Notes under the pieces: model-generated
Database searches by the model: none
What the model saw: the letters and a program-made list of their open reading frames with translations, nothing else
What the model was told of the DNA's origin: nothing
Assembly (NCBI RefSeq): GCF_018069565.1
Contig: NZ_JAGPNL010000001.1
Span: 1,860,001 to 1,924,000 of the forward strand
Direction: 5' to 3'
DNA from: Streptomyces tagetis
GTDB lineage: Bacteria > Actinomycetota > Actinomycetes > Streptomycetales > Streptomycetaceae
DNA: 64,000 nucleotides
In this document: positions 45,765-55,453 of the stretch, piece by piece
Position numbering within the stretch: position 1 is the stretch's first letter
Layout of the letters: each line of letters opens with the position of its first letter
Program-made: the position numbers and the translations under genes

Positions 45765-46622
45765 CTACGTGAAGTCGTACACCGCCCAGTCGGTGACGGG
45801 GCGGTACCCGATCCGCCGGTAGAGGGCGTTGCTGGTGGGGTTCGCCGCGTTGGTGAACAGCACGGCCCCTTCGGCGCCCGAGGCCAGTGCGGCGCGGCTC
45901 ACCTCGACGGTCACGGCGGCGGCGTAACCGCGCCCCCGTAGGCCGGCCGGGGTGTAGACGGGGTCCACCTGGGCCTGCCCGGCGATCGTCGGGTTCACGC
46001 CCGCCATGGAGACGGGCGTGCCGTCCGGGGTCTCCCAGAAGGTGTACCGCTTGTCGGCGAACCGGGTGCGGGCCCACGACGCGGCGGTGAGCGAGACGGA
46101 CTCCCCGACGTCCGCGGCGAATTCCCGGCACCAGCGCATGACCTGCTCCTCGTCGCCGTCCCCGGCCGGTCGCGCCCGGCCCGCCGGGAAGGGCTCGGGC
46201 GGGGTGAGCGCGCCGAGGCGGTGCAGGCGCAGCCGGACCCGCAGCGTGGCCGTCGCCCCCGTGTGCCGTCGCCAGGCGTCGGCGAAGGCGAGGGCGGTCT
46301 CCTGGGCGGCGCTGACATAGGGCGGCGCGTGCCCCTGGGCCACGAGGTGGGCGGCGAGGTCGTCGGCCTGCTTCGTGCCGAGCGGTGTGAGCACCAGCCC
46401 GCCGCGGGAGAGCCGGTGGAACGTCGCCCGCACCTCGCCCGCGTGCTCCAGCCGGCCGAAGACGTGCGGACCCTCGCCGTACATGGCCGCCATGGGCGAG
46501 CGCAGCCGCGCCAGCGCGGTCAACTGCACGATGTGCCACACCGGCCGCGCTCGCAGGAAGCCTCCGGCCCGCCCGAGGAACGCGTCGACGTCATCGTCCT
46601 GGTGCCATCCGTCCGCTCGCAT
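45765..46622 (-). CDS. GNAT-family N-acetyltransferase
   Basis: 285 aa; ATG at 46622 behind GAGG. The N-terminal half (about 1-140) is a degenerate GNAT-like or substrate module (WHIVQLTALARLRSPMAAMYGEG). The C-terminal half is the active GNAT domain with the acetyl-CoA loop LRGRGYAAAVTVEVSRAAL and NPTSNALYRRIGYRPVTDW. Substrate unknown. Divergent from the secreted protein gene at 46813. Confidence 0.88.
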   Translation of the reverse strand: MRADGWHQDDDVDAFLGRAGGFLRARPVWHIVQLTALARLRSPMAAMYGEGPHVFGRLEHAGEVRATFHRLSRGGLVLTPLGTKQADDLAAHLVAQGHAPPYVSAAQETALAFADAWRRHTGATATLRVRLRLHRLGALTPPEPFPAGRARPAGDGDEEQVMRWCREFAADVGESVSLTAASWARTRFADKRYTFWETPDGTPVSMAGVNPTIAGQAQVDPVYTPAGLRGRGYAAAVTVEVSRAALASGAEGAVLFTNAANPTSNALYRRIGYRPVTDWAVYDFT

Positions 46623-46812
46623 GCCTCATGATCCTCGACGGCACCGGCGGAGGTCGACCCGGCGCCGGCAGAGGACGCGGTATCCGGCCACGTAGCGCCA
46701 ACTCCCTTGTCGGAAAAGGCAGTACAACCTTCCGTGCCTCTCGTTGATCAGGTAACCGGCGCCTCGGGAACCCCGGTGCGCCCGTCATCCGCTCACACCC
46801 CTGGGGGGAAAC

Positions 46813-48156
46813 ATGAGACGTGTCTCTGCCGGGCGCTCGCCGCGCCGCGGAGCCGGTGCCGTCGCCGTGGCCGGTCTGCTCACGGCCTCACTCGCCGCAC
46901 CGGCGTTCGCGGACGAGCCGCAGACCGACCAGTTGTGGATCAACCCGCCGTACCGGCAGGCCCTGCCGCTCGGGGCGGACGGCGGCGGACCGCAGACCCG
47001 CCCGCTCGACATCGGCCTCTACCACGACAACGGCAACTTCACGATCACCGACGGCAAGGTCACCGTCGACGTCTCCGGGCTCGCCGGCGTCGCCGAGGTG
47101 ACCTGGCCGGACAACTGCGCGCCGAGCGGGACGACCGCCGTGTGCGACGTGCCCGTGGTGCCCGTCATCGGGCCCGACTACACCGCGCAGATCCGCCTCA
47201 TGGTCCGCGCGGCCGACGGAGCGGCGGCCGGTGCAGAGGGCCGGATCACCTACGAGGCGACCGCCACCGGCGGCCCCTCCGGCACGCTCGTCGCACCTCA
47301 CCACAGCTTCGACACCACCCTCACCGTCGCCAGCGGCCCCGACCTGGCGATCACCGACGTCGCCCCGATCCGGCACGCCGAGCCCGGCGACGAGAAGACC
47401 CTCCCCTTCGAGCTGGCCAACCACGGCGACGCGACCGCGCACGGCATCACCGTGACGATGAGGGCCTCGTACGGGCTGGAGGAGCTGACCCGGTACGACG
47501 CCTGCACGTACTCCCGGACGAGCGGCGACGACTACGCGCCGATGACCCGCGCCGAGTGCTTCTTCGACCGGGAACTGGCGCCGGGCGACACCTTCGAGCT
47601 GCCCGAGCCGCTGAAGGTGACCCTCACCCGGCACGCCCTGGAGGAGCGGCTCGACATCATCGTCGACCCGGGCGACGGCGCCGAGGACCTGCGGGGAGAG
47701 GACAACTACCTGGCGCTGCTGATCGGGGCCGACAGCACCGCCGACTTCTCGGTCACCGGCGACGCGGTCTCCGGGGAGGCGGGCCAGACCGTCAGGGCCC
47801 GGCTCACCTTCAGGAACAACGGACCCGGCTGGCTCGGCGACAGCGTCTCCGGCGACCCGGTCGCCAAGGTCCGGCTGATCGTCCCCGAGGGCACCACCGT
47901 CACCGGCGTCCCGGACGGCTGCTCCCCGCGCTCCCTCGACGGCACCTACCTCCCCCGGCAGACGGGCGCCCCGCGCTACGACTGCGCCCTGCGGTTCTGG
48001 GTGCTGGAGGACACGGAGCGCTCCTACGACTTCTCGCTGCGCATCGACTCCGTCATCCCCGGCGCGACCGGTGCCGTGAGCATCCACCCCGCGTTCGGTG
48101 ACTTCACCCACGACCCGGACGACTCGAACAACACGGCGGTCCTGACGGTCAACTGA
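46813..48156 (+). CDS. secreted DUF11/CARDB-like repeat protein
   Basis: 447 aa; ATG at 46813 behind GGGGGGAAAC. Signal peptide MRRVSAGRSPRRGAGAVAVA... cut after FADEP. Three beta-sandwich domains follow, rich in Asp, Thr and Val: about 35-180, 185-315 (ITDVAPIRHAEPGDEKTLPFELANHGDATAHG) and 320-447 (VRARLTFRNNGPGWLGDS; DDSNNTAVLTVN). They resemble CARDB/DUF11 adhesive or structural repeats. There is no LPXTG or lipobox, so it is released or non-covalently attached. The AT-richer stretch just upstream (ACAACCTTCC region) may be its promoter. A strong hairpin follows. Confidence 0.82.
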   Translation: MRRVSAGRSPRRGAGAVAVAGLLTASLAAPAFADEPQTDQLWINPPYRQALPLGADGGGPQTRPLDIGLYHDNGNFTITDGKVTVDVSGLAGVAEVTWPDNCAPSGTTAVCDVPVVPVIGPDYTAQIRLMVRAADGAAAGAEGRITYEATATGGPSGTLVAPHHSFDTTLTVASGPDLAITDVAPIRHAEPGDEKTLPFELANHGDATAHGITVTMRASYGLEELTRYDACTYSRTSGDDYAPMTRAECFFDRELAPGDTFELPEPLKVTLTRHALEERLDIIVDPGDGAEDLRGEDNYLALLIGADSTADFSVTGDAVSGEAGQTVRARLTFRNNGPGWLGDSVSGDPVAKVRLIVPEGTTVTGVPDGCSPRSLDGTYLPRQTGAPRYDCALRFWVLEDTERSYDFSLRIDSVIPGATGAVSIHPAFGDFTHDPDDSNNTAVLTVN

Positions 48157-48481
48157 CCGTCCCCGCCGTCCGGTCGGCGGTGGTCTCCTCCGGTCTCGGA
48201 GGAGACCACCGCTCGGTTCCTCTTGCTTGTCCCGACTGTCCGGCTGCCGTGGCGGGACACCGGCCGAGACCGCTCCCTCTTCAAGAAACCGGTGTCGTCT
48301 GTGAACACCGTCCGGCTTCCCGGGCCTCCCGGCGACGTACCCCCGCACGTCCTCACGCACCCAAGGCGGCCCGGTTCGGCGTGGGAACGGACCGCCGACG
48401 GCAAGGCGCCGGGGCAGGTCGGGGCCGGTCGGGAACGAGGTGCGTGTCAGATCGTGTCCGGAGAGGCGGCGGGCTCCGCGG
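48157..48481. other. gap holding a terminator
   Basis: 325 bp between convergent genes. Apart from the stem-loop at 48177 I see no gene or repeat. Confidence 0.4.
48177..48212 (+). terminator. 16-bp perfect stem-loop
   Basis: GCGGTGGTCTCCTCCG (48177-48192), loop GTCT, perfect complement at 48197-48212. It begins 20 bp after the stop of the secreted protein gene. Confidence 0.85.
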
Positions 48482-49570
48482 TCACCTCCCGGAGGTCAGT
48501 CGGCCCACCGGCTGATGGGTGGTGACCCGGACCCCCGGAAATCCGTGGAGGACGGTGTCTTCGACGGATTGGTCACCGAGGATGTGGAACCGGAAGAAGG
48601 ACACGATGTACCGGCTCGTGGCGTCCTGCACCTGGGGCGCGTTCCAGGTGTCCTGCGGGGCGCAACTGGTGTCGTTGTCGTATGCCCATTCGGAGTTGAA
48701 GAAATTGTGGTTCGCGCCGGCGAGGTCCACCTCGTAGAAGGGGGCCGTGTTCCGCCCGGCCGCGTTCTTCGCGAAAGTGCGGCGGTTCATGGCCGCGCCC
48801 CCGTCGCAGTCCCCGGCCAGCACGGCGAACGGGATCTTTGTGATGCGGTAGTCGAGGTGCTCGGGTGAATCCGGATCGGGAACGTGGTAGTCGGCAGGAG
48901 CGAGGGGGACCACTGCCCGCAGGCGGACTCCGCGGGGGAGGTCAGCCGCGTGGATGTCGGCTGCCTGCCAGACCACGCCCCTGCCGCCGCGGGAGTGTCC
49001 CATCAGCCCGACGTTGGTCAGGTCGAGCTTGCCACGCAACGCCCGCACGTGCTCGGCCAGCGGTCCTCGGCCGTCGTTCGCGTCACGGAGCATCTCCAGG
49101 TGCTTGTTGACCAGCGCGGCGCGCGCCATGTCCGCGGGTGTTCCCAGCTCACCCGCGTTGATGCCGTTCACGCCTACGGAAACGGCGACGAACCCCTGTT
49201 CCGCGAGGGCTTTCGCAAGGTAGTCGTAGCCGATGTGGCTCCGGGTCGGCGGTATTCCCGCCGGGCAGGGCCAGCCCAGCCATGCGTCGTCGTCGCATGT
49301 GGTCCATAAGCCGTGCGCGAGCATCACCACCGGGTGTGGGCCTCGTGAGGACCGCGGATAGTGGACGACAGCGGTCAACTCGATCCGGGCCTCCTTCTCC
49401 CTTTCCTCGTCGAGGAATCCGGGAACGGTGAAGGCCGTGTCTCCCAGCGTGTACTCGATCCGAGAGGTGCCGTCTTGCGCGGCGCCCGTCGCGGCCGGCG
49501 CCGGGGTGGTGATCAGGGCGGTCATGATGGCCACGGCGAGCCCCAGGATTCTCAGCCTGCCGAATCGCAT
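48482..49570 (-). CDS. secreted alpha/beta hydrolase, lipase-like
   Basis: 362 aa from the ATG at 49570 behind AAGGGG; a further upstream ATG is less likely. A signal peptide (FGRLRILGLAVAIMTALITT) precedes an alpha/beta hydrolase domain: PHPVVMLAHGLWTT, nucleophile Ser in GLMGHSRGGRG, Asp in AVLAGDCDGG and His in DLAGANHNFF. Cysteines are placed for disulfides (TTCDDD, WPCPAG, TSCAPQ), fitting an extracellular enzyme. Substrate probably an ester. Another secreted hydrolase follows upstream in the transcript (49600-51120); both may be one unit. Confidence 0.85.
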   Translation of the reverse strand: MRFGRLRILGLAVAIMTALITTPAPAATGAAQDGTSRIEYTLGDTAFTVPGFLDEEREKEARIELTAVVHYPRSSRGPHPVVMLAHGLWTTCDDDAWLGWPCPAGIPPTRSHIGYDYLAKALAEQGFVAVSVGVNGINAGELGTPADMARAALVNKHLEMLRDANDGRGPLAEHVRALRGKLDLTNVGLMGHSRGGRGVVWQAADIHAADLPRGVRLRAVVPLAPADYHVPDPDSPEHLDYRITKIPFAVLAGDCDGGAAMNRRTFAKNAAGRNTAPFYEVDLAGANHNFFNSEWAYDNDTSCAPQDTWNAPQVQDATSRYIVSFFRFHILGDQSVEDTVLHGFPGVRVTTHQPVGRLTSGR

Positions 49571-49599
49571 GTCGATATGTCCCCTTGTCGGTGTGGGTG

Positions 49600-51120
49600 T
49601 CACTGGTCTGCTGAAGGGCACGAGAACCCGTTGCGCGGCACTGTCAGCTTCAGCAGGTAGTTGTCGCCGACCTGCCGGGTGCAGTCGCTGCGGTCGTACG
49701 CGCCGTGCCCGGCCCCCTCGTAGGTCGCGAGTACGGCCGCCTCGCCCTGCTGGCGCTGCACGGCGGTCGCGTTCTCGTGCGGGGTTGCGGGGTCGTGCCT
49801 GCTGTTGAGGAGCAGGGTGGGCACTCGCGTCCGCATGGTGCCCGGTCGTTGGGGGTTACGGGCTTCGGGGCTGCCGAGGCAGTTGGTCAGCGCCGCGTTG
49901 CCGCGGGTCGAGCCGACAGTGCGCGGGGAGATCTGCTTCTCCACCCGCGTCAGCGCGTCGTACTCGGCGAAGTCGCGCACGCGGAAGCCCAGATCGGCAC
50001 AGGAGACGGCCCTGAACGCGGTGGCGTACGACGGGGTGTCGTCCAGGGCATCCGCACGCGCGGACCGCCGGGTTGTTGCACCGCCCTCGTGCAGTGACAG
50101 TACCCACGAGCTGAGGTCGGCCCAGTCCGGACCGTAGCCCGCCGTGGTCAGGGTGCCGCCGAGGTCGTACGGGGTGATCAGGCTCTCCGGAGCGTCCGGA
50201 TCGGCGAGTTCGCCCCGGGCCGCCCTGGCCATCAGGCCGTCCCACAGGGCTTCGACGTCCTGCCCGTGCAGCGGTGAGGAGTGGGTGCGGGCGTTCCACC
50301 GCACCCACTCCTCGAACACGTCCCCGGCGGCTCGGGCGGACACCGCCACGTAGTCGTGAGCGTTCAGGCCCCGGTCCACCACCGAATCCAGCAGCGTCGC
50401 GCGCAGGTCGTCGCCGTAGCGTTCGGCGTAGCGTTGGCCGATGACCGTGCCGTAGGACAGCCCGTAGTAGCTGATCTTCCGCTCTCCCAGCGCCTGGCGC
50501 AGGGCGTCGATGTCGCGCACGACGTCGTCGGTGGAGAGGTGGTCCACGATCGGCCCGGAGCGCCGGGCGCAGTCCTCGCGAACCTGCCGGCCGTGCTCGC
50601 GCAGCCTCTCGAACCCGGCCCGGTCGGCGGGATGTGTCGTGGGTCCGCCGAAGTACAGTTCGGTGGAGCAGCGCACCGGTTGGCTGAGTCCGACGCCTCG
50701 CGGGTCGAAACCGACGATGTCGAAACGCGCCAGCACCTCCGGGGTGAAAGAGAACTGCGCGCCGAACGTGAAGTCGACGCCGGATTCGCCAGGTCCGCCC
50801 GGGTTGACCACCAGTACACCGATGCGGCGGTCGGGCTCGGTCGCACGGTGGCGGGCCAGGGCCATGGGGAAAGTGCCACCATCGGGGCGGTCGGGGTCGA
50901 TCGGCCTGATCAGTGTGCCGCACTCGAATTCAGGGCGGTCGGCGCACGGTGCCCATGTCAGGGGATCGGACGATGCGACGGCCGGCTCGACGGTACCGGC
51001 GATGAGAAGCACCCCCGCCGCGACCGCCAGCAGCCGGCGCAACGGTGCCCGGCCGTGCTGCCGAGCGGTGCGCGGGTGGGGGATCAGGCGCTCTCCCCGG
51101 GTCTTCCGCTCCTGCGGCAT
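49600..51120 (-). CDS. secreted tripeptidyl aminopeptidase-like S33 hydrolase (SlpD/SlpE type)
   Basis: 506 aa from the ATG at 51120; the ribosome site is weak and a GTG 12 bp upstream is possible. Signal peptide RRLLAVAAGVLLIAGTVEPAVA. The S33 alpha/beta hydrolase has VLVVNPGGPGESGVDF, FDPRGVGLS, nucleophile Ser in YYGLSYGTVIG, acid Asp in LLNSRHDPATP and His in GAGHGAYDRSDC. In Streptomyces such proteins are mycelium-associated tripeptidyl aminopeptidases. The final 50 residues carry the paired Cys common to the group. Confidence 0.88.
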   Translation of the reverse strand: MPQERKTRGERLIPHPRTARQHGRAPLRRLLAVAAGVLLIAGTVEPAVASSDPLTWAPCADRPEFECGTLIRPIDPDRPDGGTFPMALARHRATEPDRRIGVLVVNPGGPGESGVDFTFGAQFSFTPEVLARFDIVGFDPRGVGLSQPVRCSTELYFGGPTTHPADRAGFERLREHGRQVREDCARRSGPIVDHLSTDDVVRDIDALRQALGERKISYYGLSYGTVIGQRYAERYGDDLRATLLDSVVDRGLNAHDYVAVSARAAGDVFEEWVRWNARTHSSPLHGQDVEALWDGLMARAARGELADPDAPESLITPYDLGGTLTTAGYGPDWADLSSWVLSLHEGGATTRRSARADALDDTPSYATAFRAVSCADLGFRVRDFAEYDALTRVEKQISPRTVGSTRGNAALTNCLGSPEARNPQRPGTMRTRVPTLLLNSRHDPATPHENATAVQRQQGEAAVLATYEGAGHGAYDRSDCTRQVGDNYLLKLTVPRNGFSCPSADQ

Positions 51121-51602
51121 GCGAGGACTCACCGCTGGTGTGGTGGCATGTCGTCGTCGAAGTCTCAACTTCGGTCTCCTCGGTGGACTGACGGAAACGC
51201 GGTCAGGGTCACCTCTGAGACGCCCCAAGCGGTCGGCGGGTTAGGTGATCCACGTCACACGGGAGGGGCTTGTGGGTTCCTCGGGGGGCCGGCTTCGCCG
51301 CCCGGCACGCCACGACGGCCCGGCCGCCGACCGCCGGCCCCTTCGGGGTGCTGTCGCCACGGCAGTCGCAGAGACTCGAGAAGGCGGCTCTGACCGGCAG
51401 AGGTGGCGAGCGGTGACGGGAGCGCTAAGCCAGGGGTGCCCCCTTGCCGATGCCGTGAGCGGCTGCCACCCCGGCCACCCGCCGCGCCGGCCACTGCCGC
51501 CCCATCCGCCCCCCAACCCCCGTTCCCCCTGGCCGGAACGTGAGGGATCGAGTGCCGGGAATCGGCAGGATGTCGAGATTCCAAGTTACCGTGAAGTAAT
51601 GA

Positions 51603-51631
51603 TTGACGGGGTCGTGGACCCTTCCTACTGT
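51603..51631 (+). promoter_or_regulatory. promoter of the old-yellow-enzyme gene
   Basis: TTGACG at 51603-51608, 17-bp spacer, TACTGT at 51626-51631. About 75 bases of leader follow to the GTG at 51707. Confidence 0.65.
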
Positions 51632-51636
51632 TCCAC

Positions 51637-51670
51637 CCAATCGAACGGCGTACCGGCCAATGGAACGCCG
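51637..51670 (+). promoter_or_regulatory. direct repeat at the transcription start, candidate IclR operator
   Basis: CCAATCGAACGGCG (51637-51650) and CCAATGGAACGCCG (51657-51670) repeat with a 20-bp period and two mismatches. CGGCGT/ACGCCG also pair as an inverted repeat. It lies just after the -10 box, so a protein bound here would block transcription. Confidence 0.55.
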
Positions 51671-51706
51671 ATGGGCTCCGGCCCTCGAATGGGGAGGGGA
51701 TCACGC

Positions 51707-53737
51707 GTGACAAGCTCGGACATCACGGCCCTGCTCTCACCGGTCGACCTCGGCCCCGTCCGCTTGCGGAACCGGGTCTTCGTCCCCGGCCACACCACGA
51801 ATTTCGGCCACGCCAACCACCCGACGGAACGTCACGCCGCCTACCACGCCGAGCGGGCCAGGGGCGGAGTGGGGCTCATCATCACCGAGGGCATCCGCGT
51901 CCACCCCACCAGCGCCGGCCGCCACATCAGCCTCGGCAGCTTCGACGACGACTCCATACCCGCCTACGCGGCCGTCGCCGAGGCCGTCCAGGCCCACGGC
52001 ACACGGCTCTTCGCCCAGTTGCTGCACACCGGCCGCCAGGCCAACGGCGACGCCACCCGCACCGCCGCCTGGTCGCCTGGGACCACACCGTGGGCCGCCG
52101 GCACCCACATCCCGCACGCCATGGGCCGCTCGGACATCGCCCTGGTCGTCCGCTCCTTCGGCGCCGCGGCCCGGCGCATGCGGCAGGCCGGCTACGACGG
52201 CGTCGAGATCCACCTCGGCCACGGCCACCTGATCGAACAGTTCCTGTCCCCCTTCACCAACACCCGCACCGACGCCTACGGCGGCAGCGCCGACGGACGG
52301 CTCCGCTTCGCCCGCGAGGTGCTGGCCGAGGTCGTGGCCCAGGCGCCCGGCCTGCCCCTGGGCATCCGCGTCAGCACCGACGAGTTCCTGCCCGGCGGAC
52401 TCACCCCGCCCGACATGGTCGGGATCGTCGACCGGCTGCGGCAGGAGTTCCCGCTCCTCTACGTCCACGCCAGCCACGCCGCCTACCACGGCAGCTACTC
52501 CCTCGCCACGCAGATGGCGGACATGAGCTTCCGGCACGCCCACTTCCGGCACCACGCCGCCCTGTTCAAGAAGGAGATCCCCGCCCTCCCCGTACTCGCC
52601 GTGTGCCGGCTGGACAGCCTCCCCGAGGCCGCCGAACTCGTCGCGTCCGGAGAAGCGGACCTCGTCGGACTCGCCCGCCCGCACATCGCCGACCCCCACC
52701 TCGTCCGCCGGGCCGAGGAGGGACGCGCCCACGAGGTCCGCGGCTGCATCGCCTGCAACCAGGGCTGCGTCGGACGCCTGGAGGCCAGCCTGCCGATCGC
52801 CTGCGTCGTCAACCCGGAGGTCGGCGACGAAGGCGCCTGGGCGCGGCTCCGCTCGGCCCGCCCCGCCGGCACCCGGCGCGTCCTGGTCGTCGGCGCCGGA
52901 CCCTCCGGCATGGAAGCCGCCCTCTCCGCCCACCGCGCCGGACACGAGGTCACCCTCGCGGAGGCCGGAGCGGCCCTCGGCGGAGGGATCGCCGTCGCGG
53001 CCACCGTGCCCGGCCGGGAACGGCTCGCCCTGATGGTCACCGACCTGGCCCGCGAACTCGCCGACAGCGCCGTCGACATACGGTTCGGGGAGCGGGTGAG
53101 CACGGCCGATCTGCTGCCCGGCGGCCGGCTCGACGGGTACGACGACGTGGTCGTGGCCACCGGCGCCCGCCCCGGCAGACGCGAACTGCCCGGCGGACCC
53201 CCTGTGTTCGACGTCCTGGAGACGGTCGCCGCCCTCGGGGACGACACCTCCCCGCTGCGCGGCACGGTCCTCGTCCGCGACGACCAGGGCACGTGGACCG
53301 CCGCCTGCCTCGCCGAGGCCCTCGCCCGCGCCGGTGCCCGCGTCCACGTCCTGTCCCCGACGGCCTCCTTCGCCTCCAAGATCACCACGTACTCCCGGCT
53401 GGCGCTCACCCGGCGCCTCGGGGAACTCGGGACCCGCTCCCACGTCATGCGGGACGTCCACACGGCACGCGGGGACACCGTCGTCCTGCGGGACACGCTC
53501 AGCGGCCACACCGAAGAACTCACCGGCGTCACGGCCGTCGTGGACGTGGCACTGCCGGTGGCCGACGACGGGCTCTACCGGGAGCTGGACGCCCGGGACG
53601 ACGCCCCGCGCGTCCACGTCGTCGGCGACGCCAACGCCCCGCGCACCGCGCTGGAGGCCGTGTACGAAGGCCGGCTCGCCGGAACCTTCCTGACCGACGC
53701 CGTCACCGGCGCGGAACTCCTCGCCCACACCCCCTGA
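51707..53737 (+). CDS. old-yellow-enzyme/4Fe-4S/FAD oxidoreductase (dienoyl-CoA reductase or N-demethylase type)
   Basis: 676 aa from a GTG at 51707 behind GGGGAGGGG. Three-part enzyme: an FMN TIM barrel (1-330; FVPGHTTNFGHANHPTERH, HLGHGHLIEQFLSPFTNTRTDAYGGS), a 4Fe-4S motif (CIACNQGCVGRL at about 345), and an FAD/NAD-binding region (GAGPSGMEAALSAHRAGHEV, VVATGARPG). This is the layout of 2,4-dienoyl-CoA reductase, trimethylamine dehydrogenase and amine/betaine demethylases. Which reaction it carries out is not clear. It is the first gene of the cluster, separated by 319 bp from the methyltransferase gene. Confidence 0.88.
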   Translation: MTSSDITALLSPVDLGPVRLRNRVFVPGHTTNFGHANHPTERHAAYHAERARGGVGLIITEGIRVHPTSAGRHISLGSFDDDSIPAYAAVAEAVQAHGTRLFAQLLHTGRQANGDATRTAAWSPGTTPWAAGTHIPHAMGRSDIALVVRSFGAAARRMRQAGYDGVEIHLGHGHLIEQFLSPFTNTRTDAYGGSADGRLRFAREVLAEVVAQAPGLPLGIRVSTDEFLPGGLTPPDMVGIVDRLRQEFPLLYVHASHAAYHGSYSLATQMADMSFRHAHFRHHAALFKKEIPALPVLAVCRLDSLPEAAELVASGEADLVGLARPHIADPHLVRRAEEGRAHEVRGCIACNQGCVGRLEASLPIACVVNPEVGDEGAWARLRSARPAGTRRVLVVGAGPSGMEAALSAHRAGHEVTLAEAGAALGGGIAVAATVPGRERLALMVTDLARELADSAVDIRFGERVSTADLLPGGRLDGYDDVVVATGARPGRRELPGGPPVFDVLETVAALGDDTSPLRGTVLVRDDQGTWTAACLAEALARAGARVHVLSPTASFASKITTYSRLALTRRLGELGTRSHVMRDVHTARGDTVVLRDTLSGHTEELTGVTAVVDVALPVADDGLYRELDARDDAPRVHVVGDANAPRTALEAVYEGRLAGTFLTDAVTGAELLAHTP

Positions 53738-54056
53738 CGCGCCACCCGCACCACGTGACCGGCCGCCGACAGCCGGTCGGGACAACAGAGTTCTTCCCGC
53801 CCGTCCGCCCCGTGCCCCACTCCCCGGCACGACGACGGGCAGGCCGGTCCGCCGGCCCCTCTCCCCACCCGGGCGCTCCTCGACGTACCCCGTCCCCAGG
53901 ACCGCTCGTCCGCCCGGCGCCGACGCCGCGTCCCCGCACCGGCCCGGCGCCTCCGGTCGTACCCCGCACCGGCCCCCACCCCCCGGACGACCACCCCGTC
54001 CCCACCCCGGGGCCCGCCACCGCACGACCGCAGACATGCCCGAACAGGAGAGACAC
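53738..54056. other. C-rich gap before the methyltransferase gene
   Basis: 319 bp, strongly C-biased on the plus strand. No gene, terminator or clear promoter is seen. Confidence 0.4.
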
Positions 54057-55133
54057 GTGATCGACATCGAGAACCAGCTCACGCTCGACGAACGCTCCCG
54101 CGTGGACTTCGTCCTCGCCCTGCGCAAGCGCTGGGCCGACACCGTCTACCCGGCCCTCGCCGAGGAGTACCGCTCGACCGGCCCCGCCGCCGACGACATC
54201 GACGGCGCCGTGGAACGCCTCCACCGGCTCAGCCTGTACCCCTGGTACAGCCACCTGGAGCGCGTCCAGCAGAAGATGCTGTGGAAGACCGTCGGCGAGG
54301 CCGTCCTCGGCCGCGCCGAGACCCTGCGCCGGCAGCTCCACGACCTCCCGGACCACCCCAAGGGCGACCTGCGGCTCGCCCCGGAGACCGAACTGCCCGC
54401 CTGGTACACCGACTACGACATCCACATCCAGCCCGGCAGCTTCCACTCCGACGACCTGAGCGCCTACGTGTACGAGCTGGGCGCGCGGATCGTCATGCTC
54501 CGCGACAACGACGGCTACAAGTTCCACCGGCTCTTCACCGAGACCGCGCTGCCCGAACTGCCCGCGGCCTCCCGCGTCGTGGACATCGGCTGCGGCTTCG
54601 GCAAGAGCACCCGCCCGCTGGCCGACCGGTACCCGGCGGCCGAGGTCATCGGCATCGACTTCGCCGCCCCCGGACTGCGCCTGGCGCACGCCGAGGCCGA
54701 GGCCGACGGCGCCGCCATCCACTACGTCCAGGGCGACGGCCGCGCCACCGGCCTGGAGGCGGGCTCCTGCGACGTCGTCACCGGCACCATGGTGCTCCAC
54801 GAGATGCCCGCCGAGGCGGTCCGCGAGACCGTCGCCGAGGCGGCCCGGCTGCTCAAGCCCGGCGGCACCATGAGCTTCCTGGAGTTCCACCCCACCGGCG
54901 ACGCCTTCCGTGACGCCACCATCCACGAGCACGCCGAACGCAACAACGAGCCCTTCTTCCGCGACCTGTTCGCCGCGGACCTCCCGGCGGTCTGCGCCGA
55001 GGCCGGTCTGACCGGCGCCGGCTGGACCCCGTTCGACGAACGCCGCGACGGAGTCCGTCCCGAGGGCTGGGGGGAACGCCGCGAATGGCACTTCCCCTGG
55101 GCCGTCCTGACCGCCACCAAGCCGCAGAACTGA
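54057..55133 (+). CDS. class I SAM-dependent methyltransferase
   Basis: 358 aa from the GTG at 54057 behind AGGAGAGACAC; an ATG at 54036 has no ribosome site. A helical N-terminal half (about 1-160) precedes a Rossmann methyltransferase domain: SAM loop RVVDIGCGFGKSTRP (about 171), acidic strand-2 end VIGIDFAAPG, and LKPGGTMSFLEFHP. The N-terminal extension may cap the substrate site. Next to a possible demethylase, it could move methyl groups to or from the same substrate, but this is speculation. The next gene starts 8 bases after the stop. Confidence 0.82.
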   Translation: MIDIENQLTLDERSRVDFVLALRKRWADTVYPALAEEYRSTGPAADDIDGAVERLHRLSLYPWYSHLERVQQKMLWKTVGEAVLGRAETLRRQLHDLPDHPKGDLRLAPETELPAWYTDYDIHIQPGSFHSDDLSAYVYELGARIVMLRDNDGYKFHRLFTETALPELPAASRVVDIGCGFGKSTRPLADRYPAAEVIGIDFAAPGLRLAHAEAEADGAAIHYVQGDGRATGLEAGSCDVVTGTMVLHEMPAEAVRETVAEAARLLKPGGTMSFLEFHPTGDAFRDATIHEHAERNNEPFFRDLFAADLPAVCAEAGLTGAGWTPFDERRDGVRPEGWGERREWHFPWAVLTATKPQN

Positions 55134-55141
55134 GGCCCGCC

Positions 55142-55453
55142 GTGTCCGAAGAGTTCGACTACTTCCGCGACCGCAACATCGGCAAGCTTTTCGACCTCGT
55201 GCTCCAGAGCAGCACCGAACTCCACGTCACCCACCAGCGGTTGCACGCCATGGAGGCGCTCCTCGTCCGCCACGGCGTGCTCACCGCCGGCGAACTCGAC
55301 GCCCTGGAGCCCACCGAGGAGGAACAGCGCGTCTTGGACCACCAGCGCGACGCCGTCCTCGCCCGCCTCGTCCGCGTCATCACCGAGAGCGGCCCCGCCG
55401 AACACCCGCTGCGCGACCAGTGGGAGTCGACCCTGCGCGAGACCGGCCGATGA
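55142..55453 (+). CDS. small helical protein, unknown function
   Basis: 103 aa from a GTG at 55142 behind GAGG. The stop overlaps the next ATG. Mostly amphipathic helices (FDYFRDRNIGKLFDLVLQSS; HQRLHAMEALLVRHGVLTAGELDALEPTEEE). The M-E-A-L-L-x-x-x-G-x-L-T-x-x-E-L-D phrase recalls the helical segments of nitrile-hydratase-type subunits, but no metal site is present. I cannot assign a function. Confidence 0.7.
   Translation: MSEEFDYFRDRNIGKLFDLVLQSSTELHVTHQRLHAMEALLVRHGVLTAGELDALEPTEEEQRVLDHQRDAVLARLVRVITESGPAEHPLRDQWESTLRETGR

Larger units (their letters stand above)
51121..51706. other. gap upstream of the catabolic cluster
   Basis: 586 bp. It contains the promoter at 51603-51631 and the direct repeat at 51637-51670. 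The part 51240-51540 is ordinary GC-rich sequence with no supported gene. Confidence 0.45.

Noticed and set aside
51737..54142. 801-codon minus-strand frame opposite the OYE gene
   Set aside because: Gly/Val/Asp-rich shadow of a gene with intact FMN, FeS and FAD motifs.
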